A stretch of DNA of 64,000 bases from Paralichthys olivaceus (Eukaryota; Chordata; Actinopteri; Pleuronectiformes; Paralichthyidae). Positions 21,815 through 32,244 of the stretch are shown here, piece by piece. Each line of letters starts with the position of its first letter. Position 1 is the stretch's first letter. The position numbers and the translations under genes are program-made. Under the pieces are notes generated by a model. That model was not told the origin of the DNA. It saw only the letters and a program-made list of their open reading frames with translations, and searched no databases. The DNA is taken from positions 28,358,501 to 28,422,500 of the forward strand of contig NC_091094.1 in NCBI RefSeq assembly GCF_024713975.1, written 5' to 3'.

Positions 21815-23830
21815 CAGGGGTATTCATTTAAAAGTCACCGAGGTCCAGTTACTAAAATTTCCTCCAAGTAAAAGGTCCGAACCGAAGTCCAGCTTGTGTC
21901 TTATTGTGTCTAGCCTACCCCTATGTTAACATTTTCATATGGTTTCAATAATATTTATTGTCAAGGCAGGAAACCTTTAACAGAGTGCATAGCTAGCTCT
22001 TTTACCATAAATAAAAGTAGTCCCAGGCAAATAAATTTAAGGCCTGTATTTGAGCTCAGAATAAAATAAATAAAGCAAAAAATTAAATTAAACTTAAATT
22101 AAAGAGGTCCCAGAATTGAAGGCCTAAAGTTCAAGTAAAAAAGTCAACACCTTCAGAAAATAATACATAAAAAGTGTTTCTTTTTGGAACAAAACAAGTG
22201 AAAACAGAGCATTGACTAAACATTTTTCTCTTTTTTTTCTTAAATTAAAGAGGCCTATAAAGAAACTGAAGGCCTACTTTTCAAGTAAAACAGCTCAACA
22301 TTTTCAGAAAACAATAATAAAAAATGTCTCTTTTAGGAAAAAAATGAAAACAGAACTTTTCACATCTTTCTCTTTCTCTTAATGAGATAAATTGGCATGT
22401 GACTGCCCTGCCAGTGATTTAAATCTGGGTTGGAAGGGAGTCAGTGCCATTCACATGCAGACATGTAGGTGTTCATTGGTGAGCATAGAACGGTACTTGC
22501 TTGTGATTATGTTCATGGTGGAAAAAGCTGACTCACAGCTGTAAGTCGATGCAAACATAGTCAAGGTGTGCAGTGCTACTTTAGTTAAAGCAGGGAATAC
22601 ACTCTCAGACACAGTCTGAAGCCAGAAGGTAGTAGGGTCAGTTGCCTCAAAATGCTCTCTTAATGCAGCATTTCCCCCCAGATCGATGAGCTCAAGCTGT
22701 AGAGATCCTTCATGTGCTCACTTGAATGTGTGTGTCACCTCCTTTGAAAATCCTCTGACTTCTCTGATGAGAAAAGGATTCTGGATTAGCAAGAGGAGCT
22801 GTTGAACCTTTTACTGAAGTTTCCAATCAGCTTGTTTATGAAGTCAACATAGGGAGAAGCATCTCTCTCACCCTGAATCTGTTCCTGCAGTTTTGGGAAG
22901 TGTTGGCACTCTCCTTAAAGATTTTCTTTGAAAATGTCCAGCTTCCTCTGGAAAGAGGGAACAGCTGTCATCATATCAGCAACTGAATTGTTCTGGCCCT
23001 GCAGCTTTAAATTGAGCTCAGTAAGATGTAATGTAATGTCAACCAAAAAAGCAACCATATCCATCTTGTGCTAATCTTGCAGAAACAGTGAAAACTGTGT
23101 TGCACTCTGGCTGCTTTAAGAAAGCTGCTATTTCTCTTTGAATAAACCAGAAACATCCCAATGCATTTCCTTCACTCAGCTACCTCACATTGTTGTGCAG
23201 TAGCAGGTCATTGGCATTTGCCTCAACATCTTCCAGATATTCTCTCAGGAGGCGATGCTGAAGGGATGAGGATGCCCTGAGGAAGTTGATGAGTTTCATC
23301 ACTGTGTTCATCACTTCAGAAAAATGTAGAGTGGCACACAGAACAGTTTGATGGATGAGACAGTGGTAGGCAATAAGATCTGGGTTGTCCTCTTTCATCC
23401 GGGGCACAGCCCCCCGCTCTTTTCCCACCATGGCAGGGGCACCATCTGTGGTGACAGAGACAACCTGCTTCAGATCTATGCCCCACTTTCTCAGTATCTA
23501 TTTTATTGCTGCATATATGTCCTCTCCTCTTGTGTGTGTTTGAAGTGGCGTAACACCCAGCAGGTCCTCACAGAGCTCCTTCTTATCTTTGTGAAAAAAT
23601 CTCACATACACCAAAAGCTGGGCATTATCTGTAACATCTGTAGATTCATCAATGGCCAAAGATATGCATGGTGCACTCTGAATAGCTGCATCAAGCTGTG
23701 CCAGTACATCATCTGCTAATATTTCAGATTTTCTGGTTGCTGTTGAAGCTGACATCGTGATTTGTTTGATTTTTTTCACACTTCTCGTCTTTTTGTTTTC
23801 CCTCCAATAATGTCTCAGCAACAGCATTTA
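21815..23830 (-). pseudogene. hAT transposase (Charlie/GTF2IRD2-ZBED5-like), decayed
   Basis: The element edge CAGGGGTATTC begins at 21815 inside the gypsy integrase. The minus strand carries LAIDESTDVTDNAQLLVYVRF near 23.6 kb, then DGAPAMVGKE near 23.43 kb, then HCLIHQ...FSEVMNTVMKLINFLRA and LLLHNNVR down to 23.18 kb. These are the blocks of the vertebrate GTF2IRD2/ZBED5 hAT group. The C-terminal half to about 22.4 kb is riddled with stops but keeps the dimerisation words (CESAFSTMN-like) near 22.5 kb. The N-terminal zinc finger is not seen, and I did not find a matching right terminus. This copy is dead. Confidence 0.75.
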
Positions 23831-24000
23831 AGTATGGGGTGCCGTTGGTAAAGCAGCTCACGCTGAAAATAACAGCAACATTTTGTCACATTTAGCTTCA
23901 AACCATGTTTAAAAAACTGGTGTGAATTTTTGAGAGTCAATTTTTTGCACATTTACAACAATATTTGTCAACTTAGAGATATTTTAAATATTGAAATCCA

Positions 24001-24261
24001 AATGTTAAACTTAAATGTTAAATGTTAAATCTAAATGCTAAATCTAAATCTAAATGTTAAATCTAAATCTAAATGTTAAATCTAAATGTTAAATCTAAAT
24101 CTAAATGTTAAATCTGAATCTAAATCTAAATGTTAAATCTAAATGTTAAATCTGAATCTAAATTTAAATCTTAAATCTAAATCTTAATGTTAAATCTGAA
24201 TCTAAATCTAAATGTTAAATCTAAATGTTAAATCTAAATCTAAATGTTAAATCTAAATGTT
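24001..24261. repeat. AAATCT/AAATGTT minisatellite
   Basis: Tandem words aaatct and aaatgtt alternate in units of about 13-19 bp for some 260 bp. This is a simple-sequence expansion beside the hAT relic. Confidence 0.9.
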
Positions 24262-25233
24262 TCGGGTGAAACTAAATATTTCACTAATATGCAAATTCAA
24301 ATGCCAGTAACAGGAAGTACCAAAATAAAAGCTCGAGGCAGTCAGAGTGTGTTTATAGTGGCAAATAACGAATAAAACCCATCTTATCCAGGGAAATGGA
24401 CTCTTGGACATGGAATATCGTGATAATGACTACAAAAAATAACAAACACGTTTGGAGAAACTTTATTTGAAGAGTACTTTGAGTTTTTAGTGTCACTTTT
24501 ATGAAGAATGCGGGACTTATGACCTGTAGCCACTATAGCCAGCCACAAGGGGGCGCACTTTGACTGATCTGTCATGTTCGCCCGCCTCCACCCGGTACAC
24601 TCTCCTGTCGGCCATGGTCGCTCTGCAAACATGTCGATGAATTAATCGGCGTTAGCGGAGAATATCGGCAGAGCCGTTCTGGCAGCAATCCAAAATTTTT
24701 CCACAGCGACGGCAACAGCAACCGCCACAGGGCTACCACAGGCCACCTCGGTAAGTATGTTTTCCAAATCATGTAGCATTGGATTCTTGTCAAGGCTAAC
24801 TTAACTAAACTAGCTTACGGTAGCCAGTAGAGATTTGCTACTAGCACCAATGCACTTTATGTGTAGCACATATGTTTCTATAAACAGTAAAACTCACACC
24901 GGTAAGTGACGCAGTGGGACGAACTCATGAGCTGAAAAGCAAGGTGTGTAAATGTGAGTTAAAGATTACGTGAAGATGTTCTGAGCCGCAAAGCATAAAT
25001 GATATAATTTAGCGTTACAGCTAACGGATGTCAAATGTAAATGTGCCTCTGTCCTCAGTCAGACATCTCACCTTGCCTTACCTGCTGGCCTTTACTCAAG
25101 ATAAAACCGTTCTCTGCTCGGCTAGAGAGAGAGTTATGCTGATGGAGGACAGAGGCAGTCACAATGATAAAGACATTCATTTAATGTGAATAAGGTACCA
25201 GAGTGAATACTGTAAAAAAACATCAAATGTATC
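24262..25233. other. No gene recognised
   Basis: This is mixed sequence without a supportable exon. The short open frames on both strands lack splice logic and family motifs. Confidence 0.4.
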
Positions 25234-25537
25234 TGTGGTAGTGGGGGATGGTCAGTGTCGGTTGCAAGAGGGAGAGAGTGGGCAGGTGGCTCAGGGATTG
25301 GTGCCAGGGAGAGAGTCTGATTGTGTACAGGTGTACTGTGTTTGCTAATGACTCTCTCCCCCCCCTCTTATTAGCAGTAGCGTGCTGGGACAAAGAGAGA
25401 GGCGCTGGCGTACACAAGAGAGAACGGACTGAGATCTGCTGATATATGTGTGTGTGTATTAAAAATAAAGCGACTTAACTGAACCCTGTCCGACGTCGGC
25501 TGTAACGAGGAACCCGCAGTGGCACGAGCGTGCTACA
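25234..25537 (+). repeat. Solo LTR, 304 bp, with TSD GTATC
   Basis: The segment starts TGTGGTAG and ends GTGCTACA. The five bases gtatc stand directly before (25229-25233) and after (25538-25542) it. An AATAAAG near 25463 is the likely poly(A) signal. This is a clean solo LTR. Confidence 0.85.
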
Positions 25538-25651
25538 GTATCTCTCTTTGTTTCTACATTTTCTTGCTTTTTTGTCCTTTGCCAATTACATCTGTGGTTT
25601 TTGACTGCTGGGCGTAAAAACATTAAAAACACTTGAAAGATAATGTTGCTA

Positions 25652-27701
25652 ATAGGGATGCAAATTATCGATTAATTCATTAATCGTTAGTTGATTGACC
25701 TTATCGATCGATTAATGATTAACTGATAAGCAGCTTTTTTCCTGAACATACATTTCTCACGGTGCCTTTAACATAAAGCAAAATATTGCTTATATACTGA
25801 ATAAAAAATGCACGTTATATTCCTCAATTAATGTTTTATTGTACCAGTTGGGATTTGGTACAGATAATGGCATTCAACCAAAATTATTTCTGCACAGAAA
25901 ATTGAAATACATAAAAGCACTGGCTCACCTGTTGCATGTGAAACATTAAGTAACATAAAATGTTATTTAAATCTATACAATATGGGCTTAGCCTACACAA
26001 TATTAAGCCTACATATAATTATCTGGTAAAGTACTTACATGAAAAACTTGAAACATTAGCAGCACCACTTACTGTATAATCTCCCTTGTTCTGAGAAAGG
26101 TAACAGTAAGGTAACAGTAGACTAGCCCTGGAAACTTACAGTAACATGTAGTACTGAACACAACTTAAATCATCCCTGAGGAAGGTGACAGTAAAATTAG
26201 AAGGTCTCTTTTAAACAATTAAATGAAGATATAGGTTACCTCTCCTGAAACAAAAACATTCCTGTCTCAATGTGTTTTCAATAGACTCCTGACCTAGACC
26301 CCTGTATTTTTGTTCAGGAAAATAAGCATATTAACATGGTCTGGAGTAACACGTGTGCGCAGCCTGTTTACAGTGAGGCCAGCTGCTGAGAATACACGTT
26401 CAGATGAGACAGACGTGCCCGGTATGCACAGATATCGTCGTGCCACATTTGCCAGCCTCGGGAATCGCCCTTCATTGACTTTCCACCATTCTGTGGGACT
26501 GGAATCAAGGAGTGGCGAGGGATCCTTGAGAAACATGTCCACTTCTTTTTCTATGTCATTGTTGCAGCTGATGGTATTGTTTTCACCCAGTAGAAGAGTC
26601 ATAGCAGAAGTGTGCTTCTGAAGTGCAGCTCCCTGGACTTGCACATCATCTCCAGTGGTGGCTTCATCTCTTGATGTGCAGCTCACATGTTCTGCCATAA
26701 CCAGTTCAAGCAGCTTGGAATGAGCTGAGATCCTGCTTGCTGGCACCAGAAATCCCAGGTGCTTATGCCGTGGGTCCAGCATCGTTGCTATCATTGGCAT
26801 TGTTGATGTGAGGTCTTCAGACTCAACCTGTTAAAATTAAATAAAGGAGAAAGCTAGCATCAGAGTTTTATTTAATAAGGTTTGACATGACAAGGGTACT
26901 GTAACAACTGCATAAAAACAAAGTTATACAATGTGTCAGTGATAAGTATTAAGTTATGCACCCCACAATCTGTTAATATAGAGCTCAAATGTGATGTTGA
27001 TTGAGAATTTAATTAATTAAAGGCCATAGCTTACCTTCATCCGTTCAACCAAGGAAGTGCGCACTTTAGATTTGAATTCTGCCACTTTGCTGCCGTCTCC
27101 ATCTGCCGTCTTGAGGTGCGTGTTGATCAGACTGAATGTGATTGGGTACGTGTTGGATATGGACACCTCAGTATCTGCAGACATTACAGTCGTTGCACAT
27201 TTGAGAGCCTCCAGTGTCGGCGCCATGTCTTCCATCAGCTGCCAGAAGTCGTCTCTCAACTCCAGCGTCCTCGCATCTGTAAGCCTGGTCACTGAGCGGT
27301 CTGATAGGACAGCCCATCGCTGTTCTACGAGTCTGCCAAACATTTCACATACAGAGTTCCATCTGGTTTTGCAGGACTGAATTAGCCGATGTTCTGGTAG
27401 CTGCATTTGTTTTTGTTTTGCTTCTAGCGATTTCGTTGCTGGAGTGCTGTGGTGGAAGTGTTTCACCAACCTGCCAGCAGCTGCAATTATTCGGTTGACA
27501 CTAGCAGCAGCGAATCCGTCGTTGACGGCCAGATTTATGTGCAAAGCACGAAACTGATTTCCAACTGACACGTGTGGGGTTGTTTGCCGAGACAATGTTC
27601 CGTGCGTTGTCGTGAGTAATGCCCTCAGCTTTCCTGTCGTCGCATGCTCGCCTTCCCATCACACAGCGGACAGGTTGTGTGGAAAAGTTCGCTAGCCCCA
27701 C
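25652..27701 (-). pseudogene. hAT transposase (Ac/ZBED1-like), decayed
   Basis: A hAT-type end TAGGGATGCAAATTATCG with internal CGATTAAT palindromes starts near 25652. The minus-strand coding begins near 27.70 kb with ITHDNARNIV, changes frame, and continues as FRALHINLAVNDGF...LVKHFHHST and CKTRWNSVCEMFGRLVEQRW (27017-27595). After a gap it resumes with [12 protein letters not shown] near 26.78 kb. It ends in the hAT dimerisation region [29 protein letters not shown] and RLRTRVTP, stopping at 26294. The BED zinc finger and the first catalytic Asp region are missing upstream, and the unrelated sequence there contains another hAT end. It cannot be autonomous. Confidence 0.8.
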
Positions 27702-27729
27702 TGCTGCTTAGTGCTAACCTGCGAGCTAC

Positions 27730-27838
27730 CTGGCTGCAAACTGTGGAACAGACTTCCTGAATGGAGGCGTGTCTCATCTGTGTGTCTCATTGAGACGCGC
27801 CTCCGTTCAGGAAGTTCGTTCCGCAGTTTGCAGCCAGC
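27730..27838. repeat. Imperfect inverted repeat with 47-bp arms
   Basis: The sequence ctggctgcaaactgtggaac... up to tgtctca (27730-27776) pairs with the reverse complement of tgagacgcgcctcc... up to ttgcagccag (27791-27837). Only a few positions mismatch, and the loop is about 14 nt. It stands just upstream of the ZBED1-like coding relic. Confidence 0.85.
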
Positions 27839-27900
27839 TAGAGCAGCCGGCAGGAATCGCTTGTGGAGTAATTTTAGCAGACAACGTTAAAGCATGGACA

Positions 27901-27988
27901 TAATTCACGGATCGGAAATTTCCGATCCGTGAATTACGTTTGTATCGGAACCCGATACCGATACTGGATCGGATCAGCCCCATCCCTA
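27901..27988. repeat. 36-bp perfect palindrome and hAT-type end
   Basis: Positions 27901-27936 are a perfect palindrome centred on GGAAA/TTTCC (arms taattcacggatcggaaa). It is followed by ccgataccgatactggatcgg and the terminal catcccta at 27981-27988, which resembles the end of a different fish hAT family (TAGGGATG inverted). No left partner was found. Confidence 0.7.
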
Positions 27989-27999
27989 AGTTTACTCCT

Positions 28000-28750
28000 T
28001 GCTATTTTCGGAACTTTTTGGTGTGGCTGTGGGAAACTCACTCAACCGCGGCTCCATTGTTTACACCCGGGATCAGCTGTTAGCCCTGCACCACACACCC
28101 CTTCGCTGCGAGGAGCGGCCGGCGATCCCCAAGGAGTTACGGAGGAGGAGAAGAGGATGCAGAGCGGGAGTGAAGCGCAGGGAGCGAAAAAGACGGTATG
28201 AACCATGTTTACCGTCTGTCATCATGGGGAACGTAAGATCTCTCCCAAACAACATGGAAGAGCTCACGGCGCTGACCCGGCTGCAGAGGGAGTACCAGGA
28301 ATGCAGACTCATGTGCTTCACTGAGACGTGGCTGAGTGAAATTTCTCTGGACTCACACGTCACCCTGGATGGATTCCAACTAGTCCGGGCGGAAAGCAAC
28401 GGAGAGCGGTAAGAAGAAGTGAGGGGGAATCGCTGTGTTTGTGAACGATAGATGGTGTCACCTGGGACACATCAGTGTGAAGGAGCAACTCTGCACCAGA
28501 GACTTGGAGCTGTTAGCAGTCAGCATTCGGCCATACTACCTCCTGAGGGAGTACTCACATGTTATTGCCTCTGCGGTCGCTGCTGCAGCCACAGACCAAG
28601 TCCACACTGTCATCTCGCAGCTTCAAAACCAGCACAATAAAACTTTGGACCTACTGTATGCAAACATCAAGGATGCATACACCTCATCCCCCTCCCCCCG
28701 CTGGGTCGCTCAGATCACAACCTCGTCCATCTGATCACAGACTACACCCC
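28000..28750 (+). pseudogene. LINE (L2-like) endonuclease-region fragment
   Basis: The frame starts in a conserved N-terminal stretch (YTRDQLLAL, IPKELRRRRRGCR, IMGNVRSLPNNMEELTAL). It reaches the endonuclease words FTETWL and DGFQLVRA by 28.41 kb. After a frame change it gives FVNDRWCHLGH, LCTRDLELLAVSIRPYYL and KTLDLLYANIKDAY. A segment that should contain the catalytic GDFN block is missing between these words. The coding stops near 28.75 kb, where a foreign BED-finger fragment intervenes. Confidence 0.8.
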
Positions 28751-29071
28751 TGTGGTGAACAAGTGACTTGTGTGCTGAAGGGCACGAACAGCAGCTCTAT
28801 GGCCGGGGTCTCCTTCATGACGGCGAAGAACTTTTTTGCCGCTAGTGGCATACATTAGCTTCTTCGCGCACAGCACACAAAAACAAGCACCTGGCTCTCT
28901 TAATTTTTGGCACCAGCTACCAAAAGTCTTGCCGTCTCCGCCCGTTTCATCTGTCCATGCCCAGCGCCATTTATTTTCAATGCCTTTTTCAGTTACATCT
29001 TCCCCTGGCTTCATGAATCTTCCCTCCATCGTTGGATGTTGGTGAAACAAACGCCGGCCTGGATGCTGCAT
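28742..29071 (-). CDS. BED-like zinc-finger fragment of a transposon
   Basis: The minus-strand open frame contains GKTFGSWCQKL...CFCVLCAKKL...GKKVLRRHEGDPGH. A Cys-X2-Cys pair followed by His-X5-His fits a BED or related finger at the N-terminus of a hAT-like transposase. No transposase core follows. It lies where the LINE reverse transcriptase should be, so it probably marks an insertion with loss of LINE sequence. Confidence 0.5.
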   Translation of the reverse strand: MQHPGRRLFHQHPTMEGRFMKPGEDVTEKGIENKWRWAWTDETGGDGKTFGSWCQKLREPGACFCVLCAKKLMYATSGKKVLRRHEGDPGHRAAVRALQHTSHLFTTGV

Positions 29072-29404
29072 TAAAGACCACTCAGAGGTAACCGAGAGGT
29101 CATAGGTACATGCTACAGGTTAAGTCAGAGGAGAAAAATGAAGTGCGGCATATTGTCGCTATCCGCTGAACACTGAAAACCTATGCAACAGCAATTTATG
29201 CTTATTTTGGAAGAAGGTGAATATACGTGTAATTTCCGAGTTTGATGCTGTTCAATTCATTTTCCACACTTCACAGCCCGTATTTTCCCGAGTTATCTGG
29301 AATGCAGCATCAACTACTGCTGGCTCCGTGTGGTTACTGTTGCTATGTCTGTCTCAACCATCTTAGTACATGCATACACAACAACCATAGACATGACAAC
29401 AACC

Positions 29405-29438
29405 GTAACTATGCACGTCATTGCGTGTGCATAGTTAC
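29405..29438. repeat. 12-bp perfect inverted repeat
   Basis: The arm gtaactatgcac (29405-29416) pairs exactly with gtgcatagttac (29427-29438) across a 10-nt loop. Confidence 0.85.
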
Positions 29439-29559
29439 AATTGCTAACGTAGGATTGGACAGTGGTGGTTTGAGGGAGGGGCTTGACAATCCCGCATCAA
29501 CAGTTTTAATGTTTGTTTATTTATTTATTTATTTTTGAATCGCAGTCACACGACACACA

Positions 29560-30456
29560 CCGGAAATCCGGCTTGGTGCCGGAGTACTTTAAGCCCTGGG
29601 ACTTGACTCTGTGGTGGCCTCAGCCATCTTTTATGCTGTGGTCTGCTGGAGAGGGGGCAGCATGGACAGAGACAGGAGCAGGCTCAATAGATTTATTAGA
29701 AGGGCGAGCTCTATCCTGGACTGTCCTCTGGACCCCATGGAGGAAGTGGGGGAGAGAAGGATGTTAACTAAGCTGAGATCCATCATGGACAACACCTCTC
29801 ACCCTCTACATGACACTGTGGGGTCCCTGAGCAGCTCCTTCAGCTGCAGACTGTTACACCCACGCTGTAAGAAGGAGAGGTTCCGCAGGTCCTTCATCCC
29901 GGCTGCTGTCAGGCTCTACAACACCTGCACCATCTGATAATGTTGTAGTTTCCTGTTCATGTCTCAACCCACTACTACTCACCATGGCTGTATTTTTATT
30001 TTTATTTATCCGCATTTACATTTCTAATATTTCTAATATTTTTAATATTTACATTTACCACTTACAATGTCTGACTTACGTTACAATAGTACTAATATCA
30101 TGGTCACTTTACATTGCAATATTTTCTTATTTCATTTTATTTCATTTATGCCTTGCTGTATTATTCATGTCATGGTCACTTACTTTTTGCATTATTCATG
30201 TTATGGTCACTTACTTTTGCAATATTATTTATATCATGGTAACTTACTTTGGCAATATTATTTATAGCATGGTCACTTACTCTTGCAATATTCCCAATAT
30301 ACTTTACATTACAATACTTTTTATATTATGCCACTCTTTTATCCTCAGCCTTTTCCATTTTAATTTCTGTAGTGTATACTACACTTTCTTTCTGCTGCTG
30401 TAACAAGTAAATTTCCCCGTTGTGGGATGAATAAAGTATATCTAATCTAATCTAAT
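29560..30456 (+). pseudogene. LINE (L2-like) C-terminus and 3-prime end
   Basis: The reading AVVCWRGGSMDRDRSRLNRFIRRA, then HPLHDTVGSLSSSFSCRLLHPRC and FIPAAVRLYN, is the conserved C-terminal end of fish L2-like reverse transcriptases. The frame ends near 29937. An AT-rich untranslated region with repeated atggtcacttact words follows. The element closes with AATAAAGTATATC and a TCTAA pentamer tail at about 30441-30456. It is probably the same insertion as 28000-28750. Confidence 0.8.
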
Positions 30457-31079
30457 TGAGATGAGCAAGCACCTTCATCAATTTCTCCTCGTGTTCCTCC
30501 AGGGTTTTGGAGAACACTATCAAGTCATCGAGAAAGACCAACACATCCTTCAGATGCATGTCTCCCATGCACTTCTCCATTAATCTTTGGAATGTGCTTG
30601 GGGCGTTCGTCACTCCTTGAGGTATCCTGTTGAACTCCCAGAACCCAAGAGTGCACACAAAAGCAGTTTTGGGTTTGTCTGCCTCTTCAACCTCTATTTG
30701 GTAGTACCCCGACTTTAAATCGAGGACAGAGAACCACTGTGTGCCATTGAGTGCTGAGAATGTGTCCTCCAGCTTTTGAAGGTTGTATGCATCTTTTATG
30801 GTCTGGAAGTTCAGACGCCTGTAGTCTATGCACAACCGGATCTGGCCATTCTCTTTTTCTGACCACCACAATTGGTGAGGAGAATGGTGATTCTGACTCC
30901 CTGATAACTTCTGCATCATGAAGCTCTTGGATATGTTTCCGAATTTCCTTGATGTCTTGCGGGTGGATCGGTCGAGGGCCCAGTTTGAAAGGAGTTTAAT
31001 CCGAGAGCTTTATGTGATGCCTTACCTTATTGGTTCGGCCAAAATCAGAGTCGTGTTGCATAAACACGTCAGGCATGTT
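30457..31079 (-). pseudogene. Ty3/gypsy reverse transcriptase, downstream part of split element
   Basis: The minus strand encodes LCIDYRRLN, FSVLDLKSGYYQIEV and FVCTLGFWEFNRIPQG. The catalytic block VLVFLDDLIVFSKT follows; its FLDD is the gypsy variant of YxDD. The frame starts at 31079, directly against the BEL/Pao element, and ends where the LINE tail begins near 30456. RNase H and integrase are absent. The matching upstream half is at 39236-40752. Confidence 0.85.
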
Positions 31080-32115
31080 TGTAGCGGAGGGCTACAAACC
31101 TATACTGTATGTATGGCGGCACACTAAAGCCCCCTAAACCCAACTGCACAAGGAAACTAATAAAGTTAGGCCGCTAGCCACTACCGCAGGCGTCCCACTA
31201 TGGACATAAAAAAGATACTGTGGACACTCACTAAAATGACTGGGAAAGACAAAGGGATAAAACAATGAACAGTGTAAATTTATTACATCACATAAACAAT
31301 CATAAACACAATATTTACATATGTGTAAATTACTTAATTCACTCCTATACATTACACTAATGGTACCAAGTTGCCCGGGGTTGGAGCTCATGTGGTTGAC
31401 TTCCCTGATGATGGAGAAGGTGAGATGGAGTGACTTCCCTGATGATGGAGAAGGAGAGATGGAGACGAGGGGGTGACGATGCCAGGGGATCGGTTGGTGA
31501 AGAGGAGGCAGGCAAAGCTTGAAGGGGGGGAGGGTAACTGTCGACGAGGCTAACTAGCCGCGCTAGCAAGCAACTCCCAACTGACGCGGTCTGCTCACAA
31601 GGCAGGTGGAGACAGTCTCTAAAAATCCCTCTTCACGGCGCCGACACTCCTTTTCCTCTCCGTGGCCCCGCTGCGTTCCGCTTTCTTCGCCTGGAGCACG
31701 GACTCACGGCAGATCTGAAGCCAGCTCTGTGCTCCTCGTCACGGTCATAAACTTTTTCACCGAGTCTCTGAAGTTATCGATTCTTCTTCTCCGGTTTCTC
31801 CACCCGTCTCCCGGTGGATCGCTCCGCCGGTCCCCTTCACAGCTCTAGCGCCGCGAGTCCATCCGCCACATCCTCTGTAAAGGCTCGTCCGCACAGCGAT
31901 CTCACACGCAGCAGCACCAACAGAATAACACACGTACAAAATGTCTTGCATGAACCAAACTATACAGAACATCATTAATAATGAATAGAAAATAATAAAC
32001 TGAGGCAGGTTGAATAGGAAACTTAACTGGGCAGCGGGAAGGGGAAAGAATATATTATTCAAACTGAGCCCAATAAACTAAATATATATATATTCAACTC
32101 TGAGGCTTCAATACA
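31080..32115 (-). repeat. BEL/Pao 3-prime LTR
   Basis: On the minus strand it starts TGTATTGAAG and ends CCGCTACA. It matches 38195-39230 nearly base for base. Differences seen include g/a near 31174, t/c near 31390 and c/t near 31839. The purine run TTAGGGGGCGGC on the minus strand directly upstream (32116-32127) is the likely polypurine tract. Confidence 0.95.
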
Positions 32116-32244
32116 GCCGCCCCCTAATTTGCTATGCTCAATTAGCTATCCTAAACTGAGAAGCTCAGAGTCAAAGTCAAGTCGGATAGGTTCAGTCTTA
32201 GGCAGTCCGCTGGACACCCGGATTCTAGGATGTAGGTTGACTAC

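Noticed and set aside
25652-27988. One complete hAT element from 25652 to 27988
   Set aside because: The two ends are of different hAT types and the 8-bp flanks do not match. It is more likely a composite of two elements.
31606-31848. Open frames inside the LTRs as genes
   Set aside because: They occur identically in both LTRs and have no protein-like features.
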